From NCBI GenBank assembly GCA_023213395.1, contig CM041465.1, forward strand, positions 200,887,741 to 200,951,740: a stretch of DNA of 64,000 nucleotides, read 5' to 3'. Shown here in pieces: positions 1-11,303 of this stretch. The notes under the pieces are model-generated. The model had not been told where the DNA came from and ran no database searches. It saw only the letters and a list, made by a program, of their open reading frames with translations. The translations under genes were made by a program, and so were the position numbers. The stretch is from Cycas panzhihuaensis (Eukaryota > Cycadophyta). The number at the start of each line of letters is the position of its first letter. Positions within the stretch are counted from its first letter, which is position 1.

Positions 1-2
1 TC

Positions 3-335
3 ATATCAAGTATTGATACATCTCATTTATCAACACAAGATATTGAAGGTAATGCAAAGATAGGATGCCATTCTAAAAGGGATACCGCAGGAGTTCCAAT
101 CACTTGTAAGGAAATTGTTGTAGGTGAACGCACAACAGTAGATCAATGTTGTGTTCCAACACCTAGGGAACCTCTAATATTAGATGAAAATATGAAGGTG
201 ATTGATAATGCATTAGTTGCTGAAGAAAATTCTACAGTGAGAGATGATGATGCTCATGAAATCAGCTTCAAGGTTTATATAAACCCAAGTTTAAAATATG
301 GACATATCTGTTGGGGAGCATCAAAAGATAGATAG
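3..335 (+). other. Unidentified 110-codon open frame, cut by the left edge
   Basis: A frame with no stop runs from base 3 to a TAG at 333-335, about 110 codons. The first ATG inside it is near 191, so its start would lie off the window or in an upstream exon. The peptide is mixed and hydrophilic, with an acidic stretch (VRDDDAHEIS) and an aromatic end (YINPSLKYGHICWGASKDR). It does not look like the low-complexity translations common in this AT-rich DNA. It lies on the strand opposite to the LTR at 584-989, inside what should be that element's internal region. It could be a remnant of a host gene, a captured fragment, or chance. I recognise no domain. Confidence 0.3.
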
Positions 336-570
336 AAGTAATAAGGGTGTTACCCATATCAATTGAAAATGTCCTTTATTACTTAACATATTGTGATCAT
401 ATTTTAGAGCCAGATACAACAAGGTATTTGGATAGGGTGGACATGAATTGGGAAGATTTGGATAGTCATACTGAAATGGGTGGGCCAAAAGTAGGTTCAT
501 GACATTCACATGCTTTCACTTCAAAAATGGATGCTATAGACTCAAAAAATAAAAATATGAGAGTAGTTCT

Positions 571-583
571 GGCTCTGATACCA
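571..583 (-). promoter_or_regulatory. Primer-binding site (initiator tRNA-Met type) of a minus-strand copia element
   Basis: GGCTCTGATACCA is the exact reverse complement of TGGTATCAGAGCC, the usual priming site of plant Ty1/copia elements. It directly abuts the TG end of the LTR at 584, which sets the element's orientation as minus. Confidence 0.8.
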
Positions 584-989
584 TGATGGAGAGAGGGTGT
601 AAATAGTAACTTAATTTAAATGAAAGCAAACCATTTAGTAACATGGATAAGTGCACTAGATCTGGCAAGTGGAAAATCCCTTTAGGGGATAAAAAATCAC
701 CTTTGAAATATGAATAATAATAAGATAATAATAGTGAATATACATAGTAGAAGGTTGAGGATCACATCTTCCCTCTTTAACTAACTGGACCTTCTACCTA
801 TGTACCAATGAAATACTGTCTCCTTAGTCTTCTAGCCAAACAATATATGAAAGATTCTAGAATAAATGGGAGAGAAGTTCATTGATTTGGATTGTTGGCC
901 AAATCTCTAAACTTTTGTAATAATATAATAATATTAATTAAATAAAAAATATAACATTAGGTTATTAATGTTAAAAAATCTCTCTAACG
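584..989 (-). repeat. 5' LTR of a minus-strand copia-type element
   Basis: The LTR starts at TGATGGAGAG beside the primer-binding site and probably ends near CTAACG at 989, which would be a mutated CTAACA. Read on the minus strand, it shares a block with the LTR at 60845-61353: GGTGATTTTTTATCCCC, then a short G-rich run, then TTTTCCAC. The two LTRs are therefore distant relatives. The rest of the element lies at 1-583 and beyond the left edge. The right border is less certain than the left, and no target duplication could be checked. Confidence 0.6.
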
Positions 990-2869
990 TCTCCATCTTA
1001 TGAGGTAAATTAAGATGCAAATTTATTAGTTATGATGCAGGTTGATGGTTATAATACAAGTCATAGGTCATGAGATAATTTGATCTATTAAATATGCAGT
1101 CTGAATAAGTCAAAACAAAGATAGGTCATCAGTTGTGATGCAGGTCAATTATTTAAGTATGTAGTCACATCTATGAGCAATTCTAATAATTAATAATGGT
1201 TGTGGTCACAGTTCTAATAATTGGTAATGGTCATAATTCTTTAAATAGTAAGACCCTACACTTTGAAACCTACATAAAAATAGATTTCAATAAAGGTTGT
1301 TTACCTATTCATCACTTTAGAAGGTTTGTTCTCTGTTTGTGAGCTTATCATGTTTTACGTGAATTAAAAAGATGAGGATATTCATAAAGACATTAATGCA
1401 TAAACATAAAACTCAATCATGCAATCAATAGGGAGGACTAGATCCTTTAACTAGAATTTTAATGAGGTAGCCAAATTCTCTTGGCTACAGAAATAGGCTA
1501 AGTGTGAGGAGTCAACAAAAGATTCAAGGATCTATGCTATAAAATGGAGCTAATTAAAGGCTAGCATGAGGTGAAATACCTTTTATTTGTCAAACAAAAA
1601 TGGAATAAGAATGATCTCTATTTACAAATTTGTAATTTATGTAAGTTTTTAATGGAATTAATAGAACTAGGTACAACTTGATGTAACTCAGTATAACCAA
1701 GTATAAGCAACTATAGCCATGGTACTACCTATTATGGCCTAATATGATCCTAGTATGACCTAATATGATTTGGCACAACCTTGATATAGTCCAAGTATAA
1801 CTTAGTTCAACTTGGTATAACTCTACTATGATACCAAGTGAAGGAAGTACTGGATAGGTCCCAGTTTTGACCCAAGTTCCAATCCCATAAATATACCATT
1901 AACATGCAAGAATAAAGAGAGTGAATTAATCAAAACTCTAATGTAATAAAGAGCATTTCATTAATCACAAAAAGATGCCATTACATTATATGTAAAACCC
2001 ATATATACAAAATATAATAGTTATAAGAGGCATGAAAGAATAATAAATAGTTGATCATGTAAGGTGACAGTTAGCACCTTACATTATTAACCCATATCTA
2101 CATTATACATTGTTGTGAACATAATACACCCCACACATATAGACTCATAACTTAAGTTATTACTTAACCCTTTTATGAGTATAACACCCTTAACATAAAA
2201 TAGCAAGATGACTTTACAATACATTACAAATATATATTACAATGTATCAACAAGAATTAATGAATTCAACATTAATTCTTCCATCAAAATATGGCTTCAA
2301 ATAGTTGTTGCAACACTTTTTTGGTATTTTTCTAGCTCCTTTTGATAACACACTTTATTGTACCTACAGGGTGATTAGGCTTACATGAGTAGTTGATCTG
2401 CTTCTATCTTTTTACCTAAAAATAATATATTCACAGTACTTATTTTATGACCAAATAAGAACCTACATTTAAAATTTTTAGCTAGCCACATGCATTAAAA
2501 ATTAGATCACAAATACTCTTTCAAAAATATAGAATTTGCCTTCAATTTTGTTATAAATATTTTTTGTTGCAGATTTAATAATAGTATTTTCAATAGCTTT
2601 AAACTACTTTAAAATAACTTAAAAGAATATTGCCAAATATATAATAAAATAACCCCTTAAAAACTTTTAAAATCTTATGAAATAATATCCCCAAAAATAT
2701 TTAATAGATCTATGATAAAATAGCCCTAAAAAACTTGAAAAATCTCTTCAAAGAATGATATTTTGACAAGTTAAAAATAGACACAAAGGTTATTAGAAAC
2801 AACATTCAAATGGCTCTAAAAGATGACAAACTAGACTCTAAAAAGTCTATACTCAAGGATTAAACCTTA
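990..2869. other. AT-rich decayed sequence without a recognisable gene
   Basis: No frame of useful length is present. Part may be the internal region of the minus-strand element primed at 2870-2882, but I could not recognise gag or pol in it. A degenerate short-unit repeat lies at 1668-1835. Confidence 0.4.
1668..1835. repeat. Degenerate short tandem repeat
   Basis: Variants of an 11-12 base unit recur about a dozen times, for example AACTTGGTATA, CAAGTATAA and CCTAATATGA. The alternation of TATAA/TATGA with CCAAG/CCTAA is too regular for chance, but the copies have diverged a good deal. Confidence 0.5.
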
Positions 2870-2882
2870 GGCTTTGATACCA
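2870..2882 (-). promoter_or_regulatory. Primer-binding site of a second minus-strand copia element
   Basis: GGCTTTGATACCA is the reverse complement of TGGTATCAAAGCC. It differs by one G-to-A from the initiator tRNA-Met type site and lies two bases from the LTR end at 2885. Confidence 0.65.
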
Positions 2883-2884
2883 AA

Positions 2885-3228
2885 TGTTAGAATAAGATGA
2901 AAGCATGTAATATGAACCCAATAATTAACAAGAAGTGGTGAGTGAAAGAATAATGATATGAAATACAAAAGAATGAAGTATACACAAAGTCAAGTACAAC
3001 AACAATTAAGAAGAATAACCAAACTTCAAATTATGAGAATGATGATGTACATACTTATACAATAACTCACTATATATAAGAGAACCCTCAATGGTCAAGT
3101 ATTATGTGTTATCATACATTTCAATATATAACATAACTCAAAGTGACCTACAATATAAAATATACTAATATATAAAAGAGTGTTAATAAGGTCAATCATA
3201 TAATTGAATATTACATCCAATATTAACA
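2885..3228 (-). repeat. 5' LTR of a minus-strand copia-type element
   Basis: This 344-base block starts TGTTAGAATAAG and ends CCAATATTAACA, so it has the TGTTA...TAACA ends of copia LTRs. The primer-binding site is on its left. No partner LTR was found to the left, so the element is probably truncated. It is unrelated by eye to the LTR at 584-989. Confidence 0.5.
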
Positions 3229-4416
3229 CCTTATTTCATCATTTTTTAGTAAATGAAAGAAATAAAATTGTACATGATTGAGTTAAAATATATATATATA
3301 TAATTTTACTTTTGTAGACATATGAATATATATCTCTTATAAGATTAGTTATGTTCTTATAGTTTATGATATCCTTTTGACTCTAAGTCTCCCTTAGGTG
3401 CCAATTCCTAAGTGAACGTTTTTTACAAACTTGATGCAAACTCACTTGTTCTTTTATGTATTTCATATCTTCTTTTATGTTGTCTCCCTTGTCCTTGTTT
3501 CATCTTATGAAACATACCCAAAACTAAATAATCAAATATAAAACACCATAAACACTCTATTAGGCCCCTTTGGAGGCATCTTATCTTTCATACAAACTAG
3601 TAAATAGGGCCATGATTAAACCCTAACATTAAAACATAAAAGCAAAAAATTAGTTGTAAAACAACCATAAAGTCCCCATTTATAAACCCTTACACATGAA
3701 AATGATAACTAAATAATCTATTTATCACCATGTTTTCTTTATTTTTTTATTGTTTACTTGTGTCTCACATTTAAAACATTAAATTTTTAAAGTCCACTTA
3801 CTATTCTAAGATTCTATTTATAGGCTTGCACTCACTTGAATCTCCCATCTTTAAAAAGAGATAAATAAAATGCTCATACATAAAATGACCCATACAAACA
3901 CTAGTTTACAACCTATTTATCACTCTATTCCATTTTTTTCAATCTATTTCATTCTAATTTTTATTATTTTACACTGAAACCATTGGTTTTCTTTCACATT
4001 TACTAGTTGTTATTGGATTATGTTTACAAGATCGTATCAAGTTTCCACTTATTTTCTCATCCATCTCAAAAAATGATTATATCATTCATAATTCCCTGAC
4101 CTCAATCCAACCCTTTATTAATGGGCAATCATTCTATTTTAAATGACTTGGACAACTCTTATTTGAAGAACATATGACCTTATATCTTTCGTGTGATTGA
4201 TTAAATCATTATTTTTCTATGTTATGGTGTTATTTAGTTAGGATCTTTCCCATCATAGTCCATATACCTGTGATTTGTCACTTATCAGTTACTTAGGGGT
4301 GGTTTAAGATTATGTGGTCTTCCATAATTAAACCTATGATGAAAACTTTATTATTCTTATTGTACTCACTTAATTAGTTGATTTATAGATCCTTTCTTTG
4401 ATCTTAACTTAAAAAT
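3229..4416. other. AT-rich sequence left of the Tat element
   Basis: No coding frame or recognisable element is visible. A (TA)n microsatellite lies at about 3287-3302. The last five bases, AAAAT at 4412-4416, are the left target duplication of the Tat element. Confidence 0.5.
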
Positions 4417-6653
4417 TGTTTCACCAAAACCTGGCCTCTCGTTCATCCCTTTAACTTTTAATGCAGTTTTGTATGATTTCATGAGGAAAATAAATGATGA
4501 ACTTGGTTTTATATTATGTTAAGCCATGTTTTGATGAAATGTTATATTGATTTTATTGATGATGTATGATGAATGATGTTTGTTATATGACTATGCTATC
4601 ACTTGCCGATGATTGATACTTATGACATTAAAATTTTTCTTTCATGATCATTTTAATTTATTCCCTCTTTTAAAACCTCTTTCATCTTTTATATTTTTAT
4701 CTTTTTTATCTTGATTTCACCCTTATTTTGTCATTTTTGATAAATTTATACGCTTATAATTATCATTTTTATCATATTTTGGGTCTCTTTCCTCATTAAT
4801 AAAATTATTTATCCTTAAATATATGGTTAAATATTATTTTTTGACTTTTAATGAGTCAATTTTTACCTCTTGACTTGTCAAATTTTTTGTGTTGCCAAAA
4901 TCATGACCGATCACATTTTTATAGTAAAGTCATATTTTTGGCCTATTAAAAATATGACCGGTCATGTTTTTTACTATTATACATGTAAAACTCAACCAAT
5001 GCACCAAGCTTTTATATATCGCTGCTAAGAATTGATGCAAAATAATCTTTTGTATGCCTAGAATGAATCCTAAGGGGTGTTATTATATATCATTTGAATT
5101 TAGAGAGTCAAGAGATCAAGATTTAAAGCTTTCTTTTGAGATTTTTTGGAAATTTTTAAAGATTTCTGCTAATTTGACTTGGAAAACTGCTTTTGGTGAT
5201 GCTAATGGGTGAAATCAAGAGGAGGTTTTTATGCTTTGGGTTAATGTTCTACTGTGATCAAATTTTGATGGCTTGTTCTTCAACTTTCATGATTTTTCTC
5301 AAAATTTTCAGCCTCAAAACTCCTTGTTCATTGTAAGATTTTTACTATTTAAACTTCTTCTAATTTCAATACTTGTTGGAGATTCTTTTTTTTCTCAGAG
5401 TTTGCTCTTCTTTCTACTAATATTTATGGTGACCTTGTACTCATTTTTGGCTTGGAATTTTGGCTAAAAGGTCAACCCTTTGTGGGCTAAAAAGGAGATA
5501 GACTAATGTGAAACATGGTCATCTCTTCACTATCAAATTAGCTACCTCCTCCCATTCTTCTATAGCAATTCAAATTCCAAGTGGTTTGTCATCTCTTTGG
5601 CTTGTTTTTTGCTATGGTTTTTCTTATGGTGCTTATTATTTTTCTTCCTTTACCATTTTTAAAGGAAGGTTTTGGAAAAAGATTGATCAAATAAAAGAAA
5701 ACAAGTTATTTTAAGGCAGGAATTTTGTAAGTAAGAAAGAAGTCTTGGTTTTAATTCTTATGTGGTTTTACTATTTAGTTTATTCTTTTTCTTTGAAAAG
5801 GAAAATCTAAATTGGTGAATGTTATATCTTTGATTTTTCAGATTACTGGAGGTTCAAGGATCTCTTTGGAACCCATTTTACTCCAATTGTGATAGAGTCT
5901 CTTGAGATTTTAGCTTGTTGCTTGTATGTAAGGTTTATGGTTTAAATGTAATTGGTTGCATGCATTATTAATTAACTGAAAAATCATTTACTACAATAGT
6001 AAAAAGTCTTTAAAAATTTCCTTTTTATTCTACAATCATTACTCAAAGAAAAGATAGCATGCTTTTAAGATAAAAAGCTTCTCATTGTCATTGCATGTTA
6101 TTGAATCTTTAATAATTTTACATTCATAATTGCAAGTGAAATTAGGTACATGTCATACTAGTTTCTTCTTTGATTGAAAGGTGTATGTTGCATTTGAATA
6201 ACTTGGCTTTATATTTCCATTTTCAGTGTGTTTCATCTAAAAAATAAAACATATTACATAAGTTTATAGTTTTCTTGCATGTGGATTAAAAATTAGGTGG
6301 TTTAATCTTATAGTCTCATTGATTATCTTTCATTTTATTTTCATTAAAAATAAAAATAAAAAAAAAGAAAAAATAAATAAGAAACAAAACCTTTTCCATT
6401 ACTTACATATTTTCCCTTGTTCAAGTAGAACCTTAAAAGTTGAAAGAATCAAAGGAAAGGAGTCCCTAGGAAGGATACGAGAGACATTTTTAGAGTAGCT
6501 CTAAACTTAGAACTCCTTCTCCAAGTTGTATAGGCTAGTGGATTCATTCACCCCCACACATCCTAGCCTTTTATTACCTCACTTATTCATATCCTCATCA
6601 AATGGCACAATAAAGTGGAGACTCCTTCTTAGGAGTTGGATAAAGGAGGTTAC
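4417..6653 (+). repeat. Tat element 5' LTR, first part
   Basis: This 2,237-base segment aligns base for base, with scattered substitutions, to the 3' LTR at 56844 onward. It is broken at 6653 by copia A1, whose target duplicate GTTAC is at 6649-6653. An A-rich stretch is at about 6350-6385. Short open frames at 5273-5714 are not preserved in the 3' copy, so they are not annotated as genes. Confidence 0.93.
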
Positions 6654-7029
6654 TATTAAAACTTTCTAATATTTCCTTCATTTCCTTATACCTTTGTATA
6701 CTAATGTTTATGTTATACAAAAGAACCCTTTTATGTAATTAAATTATACTGGATAGTGAGGTCATGTCCACCTCTTATGCCATTAGGTTTGCCTATCCCA
6801 ATGCATTGTAATCTTGGCAGATGACTATAAATATTGGCCTGCACCTTTGTACTTCATGTTAGATTTTGATTAATGCAGAAGCTCTACCCAAGAGAGAGCC
6901 TGCAGTGTGGTGAATTCACTCGTACACCTGCATGTTATGATTATTTGCTTGATTTGGTAAGTATTTATTAATATTTTAATCACTATACTTAAATTAGGGT
7001 ACATGTATTTAGATCTTGTTGTTCTCACA
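6654..7029 (+). repeat. Copia A1 5' LTR
   Basis: It matches 21685-22060 and, reversed, 31060-31441 and 38230-38613. A likely TATA box (ACTATAAATATT) is at about 6823-6834. It ends GTTCTCACA, directly before the primer-binding site. Confidence 0.92.
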
Positions 7030-7041
7030 TAGTATTAGAGC
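7030..7041 (+). promoter_or_regulatory. Copia A1 primer-binding site
   Basis: TAGTATTAGAGC is the initiator tRNA-Met type site TGGTATCAGAGC with one G-to-A and one C-to-T change. It directly follows the LTR end. Confidence 0.8.
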
Positions 7042-8964
7042 GGAAGCATGACTAATTTTAGAGTATTTTAGTGATTTTAAGCTTATTTTACTCTCTATTT
7101 TTTATATTTTATGGAAACTCTAAGCTTTTTATAGTGTTGGAGCTCATACATAGCTAGTTATAAGAGATTTTAGCCTCCCACAATAGATTTCAAAGTTTGT
7201 TTATATCCATCTAGGGTTTTACTCAAGTTTATTGAAGAAAACATGTAAAAAACCATGTTTTTTACTTGTTGTAGCTCTATTGATAATGTTTTTTACTTAA
7301 CAGGGTGTTATTGGGGTTTGTAGTATTCCTACAACTATTTCTAGTGCCTAATAGAGGAGTTTTCTAGAGGTTTTTAGCCATATTTAGCTTTATTCTTTAT
7401 TACAGGGTCTACGAAGGCTTTGTGACTTCAATAGCTTCATGCGACCACTACAGAGCATCATTTATAGTCTTGTCTATTCTGTTAACTCCATCTGAGTCTT
7501 GTGCCCCTCTCCCTATGATTTCATGATATTTGGTACACATTTAAGATGGTTTTAAGCTTGTCAAACCTCCATAGGGCTTACATGCCTCATGTGTAAGCAA
7601 TGAAGCTTTCAAATTTCATATTTTAATCTTTATTTTAATCTACTGTCATAATATTATACTTTAGCACATTAAATTAAAGCATAATTTCATTTTAAATCTA
7701 TTTTAGTCCCTTTGTTTGATCATATGAAGCCTCCATATGATCTTTTTCTTTAACTAAAGGGTAGACTTCAAGGTAAAATAAATAGATTTAATCTTTTTTT
7801 ATTATGCAAAAGTTATAAACACCTTTAGATAACTTTTCACATCTAGCAAACCCCTATCAGTGTCAACAGGTGGTCAAGTGGGGCCTATAGGTGACCGAGG
7901 GCCAATCCAAAGGGGGCTTAGCCTCATTTTCATTTGATTTTTGGGCATAAAGAAGTACCTATATTATTTCTGTGATATCTCCTCAATTGTGCATCTATTT
8001 TTCAAACCATCTAAAGCACTGAAAAGCTAATTCAAAGCTCTATAGCTTAGAATTAAATTAAGCTAGATTTAGAGCTAATTTAAAGGAGATATTAGCTACT
8101 CAAGTTAACCCTTATATTTGAGCTATTTGAGCCTTACTTTTTAAGATTTAAAGGTACTTTTCAGTTTCATTGAGGTTCTTTTGCTAGATTAGCTTGTGGC
8201 TTATTATTTTTAATTGTTTAATTCTTATTTTTAAGGCTAATTAAAAATATGGTGATGTCTCATGTGTAGGTGTTACTCTTGGAAGGTTAAAGAAGTTAAC
8301 TCTCAAAGCTTGGACTATTAAGAGCATTCTAAACCTACCATTATCATTTTAATTTACTTTATTTCCTTTTCATTTCATTTATTACTTTAGAAAGAACCTA
8401 TTATATATAAGAAACTCACTTAAAAAATTAAATTTTTATATTAAAAAATATAACTCTTGAATTGAATCCTTATTTTCAACCTTATAAGGGAAATGGTTAG
8501 GACCCTTAAAGTCACCACCACGCACACGCCCTTGGCCTACTCATATTGTATGAGGAATGTCATTAGCTATTAGGTGTAATAAGTGGTAGGCTAAGGAGGA
8601 GACCCTATCTTTTAGAGTTTGGAGACTAGGCTAGACCTAGGGGAGTGAATACCTTGGTTAGTAAGCTCTCTCAACTAGATCTATCATTTAGTATAAAACT
8701 AGTGTAGGTGGGAAACAAATTAGGGGGGTCTTAGGACCTTCTCAGTAGCCCACATACTGAGGTATATTGACCTATTGAGCTTATATACTAGTATATTAGG
8801 TCCCTAGTTTACTACTTGTGGGTAGGTACTATTAGACAAGATAGCAACCAAGGGCTTTCTTGGAGATCCTTTGCCTTAGAATCCTAGATTAGAAGTCACT
8901 TAGGTAGATTAGTACCTCATCACATAAAAACTTTAAAAATATCAAACATAAAAACCTTTCAAAC
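7042..8964 (+). other. Copia A1 untranslated leader
   Basis: These 1.9 kb lie between the primer-binding site and gag and have no coding frame. A block at about 7868-7965, with a G-rich core (AAAGGGGGCTTAGCC) followed by GAAGTACCTAT, is also present in the A2 leader and in the leader of the copia element at the right edge. A further block at about 8640-8850 occurs twice in tandem in A2. Confidence 0.6.
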
Positions 8965-10381
8965 ATGACATTACAAATACTTCCTTCTAATAACATCAAA
9001 CTCAATGGCAATAATAACTTTATACCATGGAAAAAATAAGTTAAAAACTTGTTCATAATGAATACATATTAGGCCTATGTCAATGGGGACATACCCATGC
9101 CTAAGCCCACTCAAGATCCTAATGTTTCTAATAAAACTATTACACCCAATCCTATAGCCTTAACCAACTTTAAAGCTAAGGATAGCATAGCATTATCCTT
9201 CCTCTACTTGGCAGTTAAAGACTAAGTAGATCAAAACATTGAAATAATATAATACTCAAATGAATCTTAGACTATACTTTGTTCACTCTTTAAGAGGAAG
9301 GATGAACCTAGGTCCCTTACCCTTAAGACTCATCTATTTGCCATGCCCTTTACTGGAAACATTACAAATCATTTGATTAAATTCAAAACCATTAGAAACT
9401 AATTGATTATCCTTGGTGAGTCACCTTTTGATCATGATTTAATCTTAAGCATTATAAATATTATACCCATTAAATATAACTCCTTCATCTCTAAGTTACA
9501 TAATAACTACTCCAAGATAGACTTCATAACCTTTAAGGGGCTCTTACTTCGAAAAGAGAATATTCTCAACTAACTAGAGGTAACATCGACATCTAAATCA
9601 GCTCTTGCCTTTACAACTTAAAACTTAGAAAAGGGCAAGATTATTAATAGAATAGTCCAATAGCTTAGTCAGTAACAAGACTTAGCTTAACTCTTAGACT
9701 TTCTCTATATATCACAAGAGTCATATTAGCAGCTAACTCATAAGCATCTTATTAGTATCTCCTCCTTCTCTTATCTAAATTAGCAGCCTCAATAGTCACA
9801 ACATCAACCATAAGGATAGTCTTAAAAGAACTAGTAGGGCAAATAAAATGTAGCCTGCCTCTACTATAGAAAACTCTAGACACCTAGCTATTGAATTCAA
9901 GAGAAGATAGGATAATTTACAAGTCTTATAAACCCAATGGAGCCAAGCATATAGGCTAGTTTATCAATAACCACCCCCCATTTATCAACAAGGAGCACCC
10001 ACACACCATCAAGAAGGTCCTAGTTATAATCAACAAAGACAAAGAGTCACTTATTAATAAGGAAAAACATGCCCTCCTCAAGGAGCCCCTTTTCCACAAT
10101 AAGGAGGCCCTTATTATCAATAAGGTGGTCCCATTCAACACTAAGGAGGCCTTTTATACATACAAGTGGGGCTATCATATTAACCTTAAGGCTAATTCTA
10201 TTAGTAGAATTAGAATCCAAGACCTCCACAAGGATAAAGACCTCAAAATAAACAATAGTTCTCAAATAGGATTCAAAGTAACCAATAATATATTCAGTAA
10301 TAATGTGGCAACATAGAAGATGGTTTGGACTCCTCCTCCCATAACCTATTTTTTGTAGCATTGTCCTCTCAACTTGATGAG
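8965..10381 (+). pseudogene. gag: Copia A1 gag (decayed)
   Basis: Gag is the capsid/nucleocapsid protein of the element. The start is the ATG in a context shared with A2 (MTLQILPSNN here, MALQMLLSNS in A2), followed by the typical copia Gag opening N-N-F-I-P-W. A zinc knuckle remains at about 9851-9895, but the second Cys now reads Tyr and a one-base insertion shifts the frame there. The C-terminal part (about 9960-10250) is a Gln-Gly-Pro-rich tail of short QGGP-like repeats, in which most Gln codons are now TAA or TAG. There are over fifteen in-frame stops. The gene is cut off by a solo LTR at 10387. Confidence 0.82.
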
Positions 10382-10386
10382 AGTAA

Positions 10387-10833
10387 TGTTAGATATGTTG
10401 AACACTTTGCAATTGTTACATAGGTATAAGCATTATACTCGAGCCCTTTTGTGGGGTCTAGGGGCCCGTCCTAGGTGGGGGTTCGAGGGAAAGAGCCTCC
10501 GAGAAAAACTTTTTGTTGTCTTATAGGGGTCTTTATCGACCTGTGGTTTATACTTATTATATTATAAACTATAAGACAATATCTTGTAATATTTTATCTA
10601 TATATTATTATGTAATGACACATATAAGATGGTTGTAGATGAGTCAATGTGAAGAGTTAGATTTTATTCATCTCTATAATTCTTTAGTTATTGCTCAGAT
10701 TAATAAAAGGTCTATGCTTAGACCTAAATCTCCTGCTGTTCTTTGTCAAGTGCTTGGTTTATTTATGCTATTTATTCTTTATATAGTTTAAAGTTCTATT
10801 ATCACATTGCTTCTGCAATTATATTTTCTCTTA
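10387..10833 (+). repeat. Probable solo LTR inside copia A1
   Basis: Comparison with A2 shows about 450 extra bases between the end of gag and the protease motif. The block starts TGTTAGATATG and has a GC-rich centre (GGGGTCTAGGGGCCC) that resembles in style the LTRs of copia T. The flanks AGTAA (10382-10386) and AAGAA (10834-10838) could be a decayed duplication. No primer-binding site or coding region accompanies it. The right border is approximate. Confidence 0.5.
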
Positions 10834-10835
10834 AA

Positions 10836-10976
10836 GAATATGGCTTCTTAATTCTGGTGCAATGAGACACATGATAGGTTTTAAAAAAATGTTGGAAGAG
10901 ACCCAACCAATCAACACTTGAATGGTCACATTTGGGGACAACATAACTTACAATATAACCAAAATTGGTAGGGTAC
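10836..10976 (+). pseudogene. Copia A1 protease fragment (decayed, split by copia B)
   Basis: The translated strand reads WLLNSGAMRHMIG, which matches the aspartic protease motif seen intact in A2 as WFIDSGETRHMIG. The catalytic Asp is Asn here (GAT to AAT). The frame stops at the copia B target GGTAC and resumes at 18559 with KDSNIRHHINN, which matches A2 (KDSNIRHHINN) exactly. Confidence 0.82.
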
Positions 10977-11289
10977 TGAAAGAGGTTATTATATCAAGGT
11001 TATTTGTGTAGATTAATTAAGTGACCTTAGGATATATTGTTAGCATTAGTCTCTTAGTGAAATATGATTTATGCACATTTAAATATAATTTTAGGTTAAT
11101 GTCACGAGGTAAGAAAATCTTAACCTTAATACTCACCCTCAGTAATAAAAAGCAAAATCTCAATGAGGGAGTTATTATTTATTCTTATCCCCAAGCTTTG
11201 CTCTCATATCTTATTTCATCTTTTTTTTTATTTTCTATTATAATTATATGTATGTGAGTGATTTATTCCCTACATCCATCCTTCCTTCA
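10977..11289 (+). repeat. Copia B 5' LTR
   Basis: It matches 18242-18553 along its full length and ends CTTCCTTCA, two bases before the primer-binding site. Confidence 0.93.
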
Positions 11290-11291
11290 TG

Positions 11292-11303
11292 TGGTATCAG
11301 ATC
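11292..11303 (+). promoter_or_regulatory. Copia B primer-binding site
   Basis: TGGTATCAGATC matches the initiator tRNA-Met type site at 10 to 11 of 12 positions. Confidence 0.8.

Noticed and set aside
1822-2280. Possible third minus-strand LTR starting after ATGATACCA near 1835
   Set aside because: The primer-site match is weak, no TG...CA border pair could be fixed and there is no partner LTR.
5273-5714. Two hydrophobic open frames inside the Tat 5' LTR
   Set aside because: The same region of the 3' LTR (about 57690-58130) has stops and frame changes, so the frames are not conserved. T-rich DNA easily gives Phe/Leu-rich frames.
10387-10833. Block with GC-rich centre as a non-coding RNA or MITE
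   Set aside because: No terminal inverted repeats beyond TGTTA were seen. Comparison with A2 shows a simple insertion with LTR-like ends, so a solo LTR is the better explanation.
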